From: Rhizobium chutanense
GTDB taxonomy: Bacteria; Pseudomonadota; Alphaproteobacteria; Rhizobiales; Rhizobiaceae
NCBI RefSeq assembly: GCF_002531935.1
Contig: NZ_NWSV01000005.1
Location: 248,001 to 312,000 of the forward strand
Direction of reading: 5' to 3'
Length of the DNA: 64,000 bases
This document shows, one piece after another, positions 25,389 to 33,488 of this stretch. The notes beneath the pieces are model-generated. The model made no database searches, was not told where the DNA came from, and was given only the letters and a program-made list of their open reading frames with translations. Position numbers and translations under genes: made by a program. How positions within the stretch are numbered: the stretch's first letter is position 1; the number at the start of each line of letters is the position of its first letter.

Positions 25389-26879
25389 CTACCGCCTCTG
25401 GCCGACGTGACGGCCGGCGCCTTCGGGCAGCGCCAATTCCGCATGAACCGCGGCGATCGCCTTGACCTTGTCGAGCACGGCGGCTGGCGCCGGGGCGGCC
25501 TTGCCCGCTTTGCTGTCGACATGCAGCAGCATCTGCTCGGCGGTCGCGAGAACTTCACCAGTCGTCGTGTCATACAGCGTGTGAAAGACATGCAGCCGCT
25601 TCTCGTCGACATCAAGAATTCGACAAGTCGAATGGATCGCCTGCCCGAGTTTGGCTTCGCCGAGATGGCGGATGTGGCTTTCCACCGTATAGTAGCTCTG
25701 CCCCGCCTCGACATAGGCGAGATCGACGCCGATCAGGCGCAGCAGCGCATCTGAGGTGTCGCCGAAGACCTGGAGGTAGCGGTGTTCGGTCATGTGGCCG
25801 TTATAGTCGACCCAGGCCGGGCTCACCTTGGTTTCGACGAGCCGCAGCGACTTCGCTGGATCGAAGGACGCGGCCGCACCGCCGCCCTTCGCCCAGAGCG
25901 ATTGTTCGAAATCCTTCAGGAGCTTGCCGGCGCCCCAGCCCTTGCCGCTGTCGCCGCCTTTGAGGGACTGGAGGATGCCGACGAGATTTTCGTCGCGGAT
26001 GCGTTCGAGTTCGCGGATCGAAAGACCCCCAGCTTGTTCGTCGGATTGCCGACCGATCTTTTCGATCAGCGCCTCGTCGAGATCGACGACATCGGTGAGC
26101 TTGGTCCAGGGCCAGGCGAGGCAGGGGCCGAACTGGGCGAGGAAGTGACGCATGCCGGCTTCGCCGCCGGCGATGCGGTAGGTCTGGAACAGTCCCATCT
26201 GCGCCCAGCGCAGGCCGAAGGAATAGCGGATGACGTCGTCGAGCGTCTCGACGGTGCAGATGTCGTCGTGGATCAGCCAAAGGGCCTCGCGCCAGAGCGC
26301 TTCGAGCAGCCGGTCGCCGACGAAGGCCTCGATTTCCTTGGCGATATGGACACCCTTCATGCCGATCGGCTGAAGTCTGTCCATCGCCGCCTGGATGGTC
26401 GCGGCCGAGGTCTTCTCGCCGCCGACGATTTCGACGAGTGGCAAGAGATAGACGGGATTATAGGGGTGGGCAACGAAAAGGCGCTCGGGATGCTTCATGT
26501 CGCGCTGCAGATCGGTCGGCAGCAGGCCCGAGGTGGAAGAGCCGATCAGGGCGTCGGGCCGCGCCGCGGCATCGATCTGCGTGAGGACACCACGCTTGAG
26601 GTCGAGCCTCTCCGGAACGCTTTCCTGAATCCAGTCGGCGCCGGCGACAGCCTCCTCAAGCGTCTTGCAGAAGGTGAGTCTGCCGCGCGGCGGCAACGGC
26701 GCGCCGGTCAGCATGGCATAGGCTTTTTCGGCATTGGCGATTACTTCACCGACGATGCGGTCCGCCTCCGGATGCGGATCGAACACGTCAACGTCGATGC
26801 CGGCGAGCAGGAAACGGGCGATCCATCCGCCGCCGATGACGCCGCCGCCGATACAAGCTGCCTTGCTGATCCCTGTCAT
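25389..26879 (-). CDS. lcdH: L-carnitine dehydrogenase fused to betainyl-CoA thioesterase
   Basis: A 496-aa two-domain enzyme. Residues 1 to about 325 form a 3-hydroxyacyl-CoA-dehydrogenase-like NAD enzyme (IGGGVIGGGWIARFLLAGIDV; HPYNPVYLLPLVEIVGG; EIEAFVGDRLLEALWREAL), matching carnitine 3-dehydrogenase. Residues about 348-470 are a hotdog thioesterase (VSPAWVDYNGHMTEHRYLQVF). The same fusion is known in Sinorhizobium and related bacteria, where carnitine is oxidised to 3-dehydrocarnitine and betainyl-CoA, made by the BKACE enzyme, is hydrolysed to glycine betaine. Located 7 bp after the BKACE gene, so both steps are coexpressed. Confidence 0.93.
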   Translation of the reverse strand: MTGISKAACIGGGVIGGGWIARFLLAGIDVDVFDPHPEADRIVGEVIANAEKAYAMLTGAPLPPRGRLTFCKTLEEAVAGADWIQESVPERLDLKRGVLTQIDAAARPDALIGSSTSGLLPTDLQRDMKHPERLFVAHPYNPVYLLPLVEIVGGEKTSAATIQAAMDRLQPIGMKGVHIAKEIEAFVGDRLLEALWREALWLIHDDICTVETLDDVIRYSFGLRWAQMGLFQTYRIAGGEAGMRHFLAQFGPCLAWPWTKLTDVVDLDEALIEKIGRQSDEQAGGLSIRELERIRDENLVGILQSLKGGDSGKGWGAGKLLKDFEQSLWAKGGGAAASFDPAKSLRLVETKVSPAWVDYNGHMTEHRYLQVFGDTSDALLRLIGVDLAYVEAGQSYYTVESHIRHLGEAKLGQAIHSTCRILDVDEKRLHVFHTLYDTTTGEVLATAEQMLLHVDSKAGKAAPAPAAVLDKVKAIAAVHAELALPEGAGRHVGQRR

Positions 26880-26886
26880 CCCGCCC

Positions 26887-27789
26887 TCAGCGCTTTGTCA
26901 GTTTGAGTTTCTTGCGGACGTCCTCAGGACCGATGATCCGGGCGCCCATGCCTTCCACCACCTGCACCGCCTTTTCGACGAGCTGCGCATTGGTGGCGAG
27001 CTGGCCCTTGCCGACGAAGAGGTTGTCCTCGAGGCCGACGCGGACGTTGCCGCCGGCGAGAACCGCTGCGGCCGGATAGGCCATGGCGTTGCGGCCGATC
27101 GAGAAGGCCGAAAAGGCCCAGCTCTGAGGCACGTTGTTGACCATCGCCATGAAGGTGTTGAGATCGTCGGGCGCGCCCCAAGGGATGCCCATGCAAAGCT
27201 GGATCAGCACCGGGTCTTCGATCAGCCCTTCTTCGGCGAGTTGCTTGGCGAACCAGAGATGGCCGGTGTCGAAAGCCTCGATCTCGGGCCGCACGCCGAG
27301 AGCCGTCATCTTGCTTGCCATCGCCCGCAGCATCGCCGGCGTGTTGGTCATGACATAGTCGCCGAGGTTGAAGTTCATCGTGCCGCAGTCGAGCGTGCAG
27401 ATCTCCGGCAGGCATTCGGCGACATGGCTGACGCGCTCGGTAGCACCCGCCATGTCGGTGCCTTTTACGTTGAGGGGAAGGGGTCTTTCGACATCGCCGA
27501 AGATCAGATCCCCGCCCATGCCGGCGGTCAGATTGAGGACGACGTCGACATCGGCCGAGCGGATGCGGTCGGTGACCTCCCGGTAGAGATCGTTGCGGCG
27601 GCTGGCCGCTCCCGTTTCCGGATCGCGGACATGACAGTGAACAACCGCCGCCCCAGCCTTGGCGGCGTCGATCGCGGACTCCGCGATCTGCTTGGGGGTA
27701 ATGGGAACGTGGCTGGATTTCGAAACCGTATCGCCGGCGCCGGTCACGGCGCAGGTGATGAAGACATCGCGGTTCATCGCTAGAGGCAT
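26887..27789 (-). CDS. BKACE family dehydrocarnitine cleavage enzyme
   Basis: A 300-aa member of the beta-keto acid cleavage (BKACE, formerly DUF849) family: zinc-binding HCHVRDPETG, the N-terminal VFITCAVTGAGDT, and the later EIEAFDTGHLWFAKQL. In a carnitine cluster this enzyme condenses 3-dehydrocarnitine with acetyl-CoA to give betainyl-CoA and acetoacetate. GGGGAG lies 9 bp before the ATG at 27789; a second ATG at 27777 (MNRDVF) is possible. First gene of the minus-strand carnitine operon, divergent from the CdhR-like regulator with about 90 bp between. Confidence 0.9.
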   Translation of the reverse strand: MPLAMNRDVFITCAVTGAGDTVSKSSHVPITPKQIAESAIDAAKAGAAVVHCHVRDPETGAASRRNDLYREVTDRIRSADVDVVLNLTAGMGGDLIFGDVERPLPLNVKGTDMAGATERVSHVAECLPEICTLDCGTMNFNLGDYVMTNTPAMLRAMASKMTALGVRPEIEAFDTGHLWFAKQLAEEGLIEDPVLIQLCMGIPWGAPDDLNTFMAMVNNVPQSWAFSAFSIGRNAMAYPAAAVLAGGNVRVGLEDNLFVGKGQLATNAQLVEKAVQVVEGMGARIIGPEDVRKKLKLTKR

Positions 27790-27881
27790 GTTTTTGTTCT
27801 CCCCGTCTTGTCCCCATTACGCGACAGCAAGGATTGGGATGCTTTGCATTTTCAGAAGTCCTTGATACATTATCAGAATTG

Positions 27882-28874
27882 ATGGAGGTGGCTTTGCTGC
27901 AGCGATCGACCAAACGGCTCGACATCGATCTTCTCGTCCTGCCGGATACGAACCTGATCCTGATCGCCTCGGTCATCGAGCCGCTGCGCGGCGCCAACCG
28001 CATCTCCGGCAGCGAACTCTACCGCTGGCGACTGCTGACGCCGGACGGGGCGCCGGTCCCGACCACCAGCCATATCGCCATTCCGGCCGAAGGGATCTTC
28101 CGGGCGACGACCGAAGACAGGCCGCTTTTCGTGCTGGCGAGCTACAATTGGCGTGACAGCGCCACGCCGGCACTCAAGATGCAGCTCTCCCAGGCCGCCC
28201 GTTACCGCACGGTCATCGCCGGCATCGAGTCCGGCACGTGGCTGCTGGCGGAGACAAGCCTGCTCGACGGGTTGCCGGCCACCGTCCACTGGGAGGACTA
28301 CGAGGATTTTGCGCTTGCTTATCCTGAGGTGCGGGCCGTCAAGGATCGTTTTGTCATCGACGGCAAGCGGCTGACGACATCGGGTTCGCTGCCGACCGTG
28401 GACCTGATGCTGGAGATCATCAGGCAGCGGCAGGGTTATTCGCTGGCGCTCGAGGTCAGCCGGCTGTTCCGCTACGAGCAGCCCTCCTTCCATGGCGACG
28501 AACCGCTTTCCGCAGCCTCGGCGGGGCTCAGCATGCACGATCCCCGCGTGGCGCAGGCGGTACGGCTGATGGAGGAGCATATCGAGCAGCCACTCATTCT
28601 GGCGCGGCTCGCCCGCAGGGTCGGCATCAGCGCCCGGCATCTGCAGGACCTCTTCCAGCAGAGCATCGGCGCACCGCCGCATGTGCATTATCTCGCGCTG
28701 CGCCTGAACGCGGCGCGCCGCAAAGTGATCGAGACGACGGCCTCTTTCGCCGACATCGCGGCAGCAACCGGCTTCAATTCGGCTTCCGCCTTTGCCAGAA
28801 GCTACCGGGCGAGTTTCTCCGAGAGCCCGTCCGAGACCCGGCGTCGCCTGCGCCGCCGCGTCACGTCGACGTAG
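27882..28874 (+). CDS. GlxA/CdhR-type AraC-family transcriptional regulator
   Basis: Regulator of about 330 aa with an N-terminal DJ-1/PfpI-like ligand domain (LVLPDTNLILIASVIEPLRGANRISG) and a C-terminal AraC double helix-turn-helix (LARRVGISARHLQDLFQQSIG; ADIAAATGFNSASAFARSYRASF). This is the architecture of CdhR, the carnitine-responsive activator of carnitine dehydrogenase in Pseudomonas. Start is uncertain: ATG 27882 is used, but GGAGG at 27884-27888 suggests the TTG at 27894. Divergent from the BKACE gene, so it probably activates that operon. Its 3' end overlaps the convergent LysR gene by 14 bp. Confidence 0.87.
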   Translation: MEVALLQRSTKRLDIDLLVLPDTNLILIASVIEPLRGANRISGSELYRWRLLTPDGAPVPTTSHIAIPAEGIFRATTEDRPLFVLASYNWRDSATPALKMQLSQAARYRTVIAGIESGTWLLAETSLLDGLPATVHWEDYEDFALAYPEVRAVKDRFVIDGKRLTTSGSLPTVDLMLEIIRQRQGYSLALEVSRLFRYEQPSFHGDEPLSAASAGLSMHDPRVAQAVRLMEEHIEQPLILARLARRVGISARHLQDLFQQSIGAPPHVHYLALRLNAARRKVIETTASFADIAAATGFNSASAFARSYRASFSESPSETRRRLRRRVTST

Positions 28875-29724
28875 GCTGGAAGGCGTCTCGCAACATATCC
28901 GCGAGTTCGCGAACTGCCTCATTGGATCGGTAGGGATTGCGCCGGAGCACGACTTTCGAGGAGTCGACCGGTGGGAAGCCGTCTTCAGCAGTCAACTCGC
29001 GGCAGCCGGGCGGAATATTGCTGCGACATAGCGTGGTGACGGCAAGGCCTGCGGTCACGGCATTCTTCAGCCCCGAGCCGGTATCGGCGATGAAGGCTAT
29101 TCGGTAATTGCGGCCGATCTGCTCCAGCGACCGGAGCGCATAATCGCGCGACCAGGCGGAGTTGCGATAGGTCGCAATCGGCAGCGGATCGATGTCATGC
29201 AGCCGGTGCACCATCGATGTGACCCAGACGGTCGGGTCTATACAGAGAACCTCACCTTTCGTCTGATCGCTCCAGTCGAAAACCACGGCCAGATCGAGTT
29301 CGTCCCGCTCGAGGGCGGCGAGGTTACGGACGGTATAGTCGCAGGACACGGTGACCTCGACCGCCGGATGGCGCACGGCGAAAGCCGCAAGCGCTGCCGG
29401 CAGCACCGTCTGGCTGTATTCCTCGGGAATTCCGATGCGCACCGGCCCGTCCAGCGGCTTGCTGCGGATCGTCGCGGCGGCCTCGTTCAGGAGATCGATC
29501 ACCCTGCGGGCATAGGGCACCAGCTGTATGCCCGGGCGCGTGAGCAGCACGCCGCGGGCGCCGCGCTCGAAGAGCGGCTCGCCGATCGCCGCTTCGAGCC
29601 TCTTGATCTGGGTGCTGACGGCCGATTGTGTCCGCCCGATGCGCTGGGCGGCCGCGGAAAAGTTCGACGTCTCGGCGACGACGAGAAAGGTTCGCAGCAG
29701 GTCGCTTTCGATCGCCTCGTGCAT
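28861..29724 (-). CDS. LysR-family transcriptional regulator
   Basis: A 287-aa LysR protein. The winged-HTH (LLRTFLVVAETSNFSAAAQRIGRTQSAVSTQIKRLE, residues about 8-42) is followed by the co-inducer domain starting at PVRIGIPEEYSQTVLP. I chose ATG 29724 (MHEAIESDLL); a very long open frame continues upstream but overlaps the EamA gene antisense and has no coding character of its own. It is divergent from the EamA transporter gene, the normal arrangement for a LysR protein and its target. Confidence 0.88.
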   Translation of the reverse strand: MHEAIESDLLRTFLVVAETSNFSAAAQRIGRTQSAVSTQIKRLEAAIGEPLFERGARGVLLTRPGIQLVPYARRVIDLLNEAAATIRSKPLDGPVRIGIPEEYSQTVLPAALAAFAVRHPAVEVTVSCDYTVRNLAALERDELDLAVVFDWSDQTKGEVLCIDPTVWVTSMVHRLHDIDPLPIATYRNSAWSRDYALRSLEQIGRNYRIAFIADTGSGLKNAVTAGLAVTTLCRSNIPPGCRELTAEDGFPPVDSSKVVLRRNPYRSNEAVRELADMLRDAFQPTST

Positions 29725-29835
29725 GACAAGCCATAGAAAAAATCGATGGTAGCTATCTCTACTATTCGCTTGTCTAATGTCAATTGCTGGCGCAGAAATG
29801 GGCGGCGTTCGACTTCCTTCTTTGAGACTATCCGC

Positions 29836-30741
29836 GTGACCATTGAAAATCCGGCCAGACCACTCGCAGGCAGCGAGCACGAGAAGGGTGTGCTTCTCAT
29901 CGTTGCCGCGACCCTTGCCTGGAGCGCGAGCGGTGTTTACTCGCGGCTCCTGACCACCGACGTATGGACGGCGATCGCCTGGCGGTCGTTGTTCGGAGGC
30001 CTGTTCCTGCTGATCCCCTGCCTTTTCCTCGAAGGGGGTATCTCGCGGCAGCAATGGCGTTCCGTCTTCCACCCGTCGGGACTTGCGATGATCGCATGCC
30101 AGACCTTCAGTCAGGGTTGCTTCATCGGGGCGCTTTACATGACCACCGTCGCCAATGTGACGATGATCTATGCGACGACGCCCTTCATCGCGGCGCTGTT
30201 CGGCTGGCTCATCCTCAAGGAGAGGGTCGCCAGGCGGACGATGATTGCCGGCGCCGTGTCCCTCTTCGGCGTCGGCATCATCGTCGCTTCGTCGATCGGC
30301 GGCGGCACCGGCTGGGGCGATCTGCTGGCGCTCGGCATGACCGCCTCCTTCGCGCTCGTCATCATCATTCCGCGCATCAATCCCGGCGTGCCGAGCCTGC
30401 CGCCGACCGTCGTCAGCGCCTTCCTCACGCTTGTCATCTTTGCGCCCTTCGGTTCGGTCGGCTCGCTCGACTTGCACAACTGGATCGTCCTTGCCGCCTT
30501 CGGCGCCACCAATTTTTCCCTGGCGCTGGTGCTCTTCCTTGCCGGGGCAAAGCGGATGCCGCCGGCCGAAGCAGCGCTGATCGGCACGATGGAAATCGTG
30601 CTCACGCCCTTCTGGGTCTGGCTGCTGTTTTCCGAACAGCCGCCCATCGCCACCTATTTCGGCGGCGCGATCATCCTCGGCGCCGTGTTCTGGCACACGG
30701 CACTCGACGCCAAACGCGGCCGCCGGGCGTACGACGGCTAA
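29836..30741 (+). CDS. EamA/DMT-family transporter
   Basis: Inner-membrane drug/metabolite transporter of about 301 aa with two EamA repeats and roughly ten hydrophobic segments: VLLIVAATLAWSASGVYSR opens the first, and LLALGMTASFALVIIIPRIN the second. Family members export amino acids and other metabolites. GTG 29836 gives the usual length; the ATG at 29746 would extend it through the divergent promoter region. LysR target by position. Substrate unknown. Confidence 0.85.
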   Translation: MTIENPARPLAGSEHEKGVLLIVAATLAWSASGVYSRLLTTDVWTAIAWRSLFGGLFLLIPCLFLEGGISRQQWRSVFHPSGLAMIACQTFSQGCFIGALYMTTVANVTMIYATTPFIAALFGWLILKERVARRTMIAGAVSLFGVGIIVASSIGGGTGWGDLLALGMTASFALVIIIPRINPGVPSLPPTVVSAFLTLVIFAPFGSVGSLDLHNWIVLAAFGATNFSLALVLFLAGAKRMPPAEAALIGTMEIVLTPFWVWLLFSEQPPIATYFGGAIILGAVFWHTALDAKRGRRAYDG

Positions 30742-31307
30742 GGTCCACGATCAAATCTTTGAAACGGTCCGGAAAACCGCCCTATTCGGGGGAGCAAATC
30801 CTTGTTCCGGGCGGCAACCCGCCGCGACGTCGTCGCCTGTCGTCTTTGAGTTGCGCCCATGTCGTTTTCTCGGGCGCTGTTTTCCGCCCGGCGTGGTTTG
30901 TTTGTGATGTTCTAGGCGCCGCCTCGCGAGTTGGCGACTTGAACCATCGGGAGACCGGTCTGACGCCGGGGCCATCCCACAGAGGTAGAAGAACTCAATC
31001 CTGATGGAGATCGCCGGAAAGACATCCGGACAGATATCGAGATGGATCGAAAGGAGGTTCTGGAGCCCGAAACCAGCTCTTTGCGCGGCAGATCTGCGGA
31101 CTGCGGCGGGCGATGACGAGCGGAACGACAGACCAAACCTATCGTGTCACTCTCTCCTCCATCCAGCCTGTGTGCCTATCTGCGAAATTCGAAGTCGCTC
31201 CGTGCGGCGTTGTGAATACCGGCCTGCGAAGGAGGCAGACCGGAGGAAAGGATTGCCATCGGCTGCATCGGTTGCAGATCGAGGCATTCAAACAATGGGA
31301 GGAATCC
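30742..31307. other. 566-bp gene-free stretch upstream of the formaldehyde dehydrogenase gene
   Basis: I find no convincing gene on either strand: short frames lack family features and good start sites. No strong terminator follows the EamA gene. The last 60 bp hold the GGGAGGA ribosome binding site of the next gene. Promoter or regulatory DNA, or a decayed gene, are all possible. Confidence 0.5.
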
Positions 31308-32498
31308 ATGAGCAAGAATAGAGGCGTCGTTTATCTCCGGCCGGGCAAGGTCGAAGTGCGCGACATCGACGACCCGAAGCTGGAAGCGCCGGACGGCCGC
31401 CGCATCGAACACGGCGTCATCCTGAAGGTGATCTCGACCAACATTTGCGGCTCCGACCAGCACATGGTCCGCGGCCGCACGACGGCGATGCCGGGCCTGG
31501 TCCTCGGCCATGAAATCACCGGCGAGATCATCGAGAAAGGCGTCGACGTCGAGATGCTCGATATCGGCGACATCGTCTCGGTGCCGTTCAACGTCGCCTG
31601 CGGCCGTTGCCGCTGCTGCAAGTCCCAGGATACCGGCGTCTGCCTGACGGTAAACCCGGCCCGCGCCGGTGGCGCCTACGGTTATGTCGACATGGGCGGC
31701 TGGATCGGCGGACAGGCGCGTTACGTCACCATTCCTTACGCAGATTTCAACCTGCTGAAGATCCCGGATCGGGACAAGGCGATGGCGAAGATCCGGGATC
31801 TCACCATGCTTTCCGACATTCTGCCCACCGGCTTCCACGGCGCGGTGCGCGCAGGCGTTGGCGTCGGCTCGACCGTCTACATCGCCGGCGCCGGCCCTGT
31901 CGGTCTCGCCGCTGCAGCTTCGGCCCGCATCCTCGGCGCTGCCGTCGTGATGATCGGTGATTTCAACAAGGATCGCCTGGCGCATGCAGCCAAGGTCGGC
32001 TTCGAACCGATCGACCTCTCCAAGAGCGACCGTCTCGGCGATATGATCGCCCAAGTCGTCGGCAGCAACGAGGTGGACAGCGCCATCGACGCGGTCGGCT
32101 TCGAGGCGAGGGGGCATTCGGGCGGCGAGCAGCCGGCGATCGTGCTCAACCAGATGATGGAGATCACCCGCGCCGCCGGTTCGATCGGCATTCCCGGCCT
32201 CTACGTCACCGAGGATCCGGGCGCCGTCGACAATGCCGCCAAACACGGCAATCTGTCGCTCCGCTTCGGCCTCGGCTGGGCCAAGGCGCAGTCCTTCCAC
32301 ACCGGCCAGACGCCGGTGCTGAGATACAATCGCCAGCTCATGCAGGCGATCCTCCATGACCGCTTGCCGATTGCCGATATCGTCAACGCCAAAGTCATCC
32401 CGCTCGACGATGCCGCCGCTGGATATGAAAGCTTCGACCACGGCGCGGCGACGAAATACGTCCTCGATCCGCACGGCGAGGTGGCGAAGGCCGCCTAG
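31308..32498 (+). CDS. fdhA: Glutathione-independent formaldehyde dehydrogenase
   Basis: Zinc-containing NAD-dependent dehydrogenase of 396 aa, close in size to Pseudomonas putida FDH. Catalytic-zinc motif NICGSDQHMVRGRT and GHEITGE; structural-zinc cysteines in CGRCRCCKSQDTGVC; cofactor motif AGAGPVGLAAAASARILGA. It oxidises formaldehyde to formate using a tightly bound NAD. GGGAGGAATCC precedes the ATG; upstream in-frame codons have no start signal. Demethylation of betaines by the oxidoreductase at 38235 would release formaldehyde, giving this enzyme a natural role here. Confidence 0.93.
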   Translation: MSKNRGVVYLRPGKVEVRDIDDPKLEAPDGRRIEHGVILKVISTNICGSDQHMVRGRTTAMPGLVLGHEITGEIIEKGVDVEMLDIGDIVSVPFNVACGRCRCCKSQDTGVCLTVNPARAGGAYGYVDMGGWIGGQARYVTIPYADFNLLKIPDRDKAMAKIRDLTMLSDILPTGFHGAVRAGVGVGSTVYIAGAGPVGLAAAASARILGAAVVMIGDFNKDRLAHAAKVGFEPIDLSKSDRLGDMIAQVVGSNEVDSAIDAVGFEARGHSGGEQPAIVLNQMMEITRAAGSIGIPGLYVTEDPGAVDNAAKHGNLSLRFGLGWAKAQSFHTGQTPVLRYNRQLMQAILHDRLPIADIVNAKVIPLDDAAAGYESFDHGAATKYVLDPHGEVAKAA

Positions 32499-32523
32499 CT
32501 AGCCACTACGACCGAAAAATTTT

Positions 32524-32573
32524 ATCTGACAGGAATGGCCGGCGGAAAACCGGCCATTCCGCATTTGTCAGAT
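32524..32573. terminator. Long bidirectional hairpin terminator
   Basis: Inner 11-bp arms GGAATGGCCGG/CCGGCCATTCC with a 7-nt loop, continued by outer arms ATCTGACA/TGTCAGAT after a short 3' bulge. On the minus strand it is followed by an A/T-rich AAAATTTTT. Lies between the convergent fdhA (stop 32498) and binding-protein (stop 32591) genes. Confidence 0.85.
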
Positions 32574-32590
32574 GACAATTGATTGGCCAG

Positions 32591-33397
32591 CTACTGGATG
32601 CTGAACGGGAAATATTTCGCGTTGATCATGTCATAGGTGCCGTCGGCTTTGATGGTCTTCAACGCTTCGTCCAGGCGCGCAAGGCGCTCCTTGTCATCCA
32701 GCCGCAACGCGATACCGGCACCTTCGCCGAAATATGTGACGTCAACCAGATCCGGCCCTTTGAACTCGCAGCAGCTTCCCGCCTTGGTGTTGGCAATCCA
32801 GTCGTAGATGGCAAGTTTATCCTCGAGGATAATGTCGACGCTGCCGTCCGCCAGACCCTTGTATAATTCCGGCGACGAGCGAAAAACCGTCTTCTTCATC
32901 TCGGGATAGAGATGATTGGCATAGGATTCCTGCGCCGTCGACGATGTCACCCCGAGTTTTTTGTCCTTGAGGGCGGCAGGGCTGACATCGCTGATCGAGG
33001 AACCTTTCCGAACGATGAACACCGACGGGCTGTTGTAATATTTCTCGGTGAAGGCAACCTTTTGCCGACGCTCGAGGCTCATCGACATGGAGGAGATGAT
33101 CGCATCGTATTTGTTGGCAACGAGATCGGGGATGATGTCGTCCCACTTCTCGATGATGAATTGGCATTCGAACTTGCCGACTTCGCACAGAGCGTTGGCG
33201 ATATCGATGTCGAAGCCTTGCAGCTTGTTGTTCGCATCGAGGTAATTGAACGGCGGAAAGGCGCCTTCGACCGCAACTCGCATCGGCATGCGATCCTGCG
33301 CAGCCGCCTGGAGCGGCGAAGTAGCGGCCAAAAGGCTAGCCAACCCGGCCGCCATCAGCGCGCCGCGCAACACAGTCTGAATGGATATGCGCAACAT
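32591..33397 (-). CDS. Amino-acid ABC transporter substrate-binding protein (orphan)
   Basis: Periplasmic binding protein of 268 aa (SBP_bac_3 family, similar to lysine/arginine/ornithine or opine binding proteins). A Sec signal peptide ends near SPLQAAAQD (about 33). The mature part has VAVEGAFPPFNYLDANNKLQGF, SSMSMSLERRQKVAFTEKYY and GVTSSTAQE. GAGGAG precedes the ATG. No permease or ATPase gene is adjacent, so it must use components encoded elsewhere, or be a sensory or auxiliary binding protein. Confidence 0.9.
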   Translation of the reverse strand: MLRISIQTVLRGALMAAGLASLLAATSPLQAAAQDRMPMRVAVEGAFPPFNYLDANNKLQGFDIDIANALCEVGKFECQFIIEKWDDIIPDLVANKYDAIISSMSMSLERRQKVAFTEKYYNSPSVFIVRKGSSISDVSPAALKDKKLGVTSSTAQESYANHLYPEMKKTVFRSSPELYKGLADGSVDIILEDKLAIYDWIANTKAGSCCEFKGPDLVDVTYFGEGAGIALRLDDKERLARLDEALKTIKADGTYDMINAKYFPFSIQ

Positions 33398-33488
33398 CGC
33401 CGGAAACTCCTCGGGGCAGGGTCGATCTCAACCGATAGTGCACCGCAGCCTTTAATTCTACGTGAACGCTTCTTTGTTAGCGTTGGGC

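Noticed and set aside
29725..30696. Upstream extension of the LysR frame by more than 300 codons
   Set aside because: It is antisense to the EamA transporter gene and has shadow-like composition; the LysR protein begins normally at 29724.
31034..31108. Small open frame of about 24 codons (MDRKEVLEPETSS...) in the gap before fdhA
   Set aside because: No ribosome binding site or known family and too short to support.
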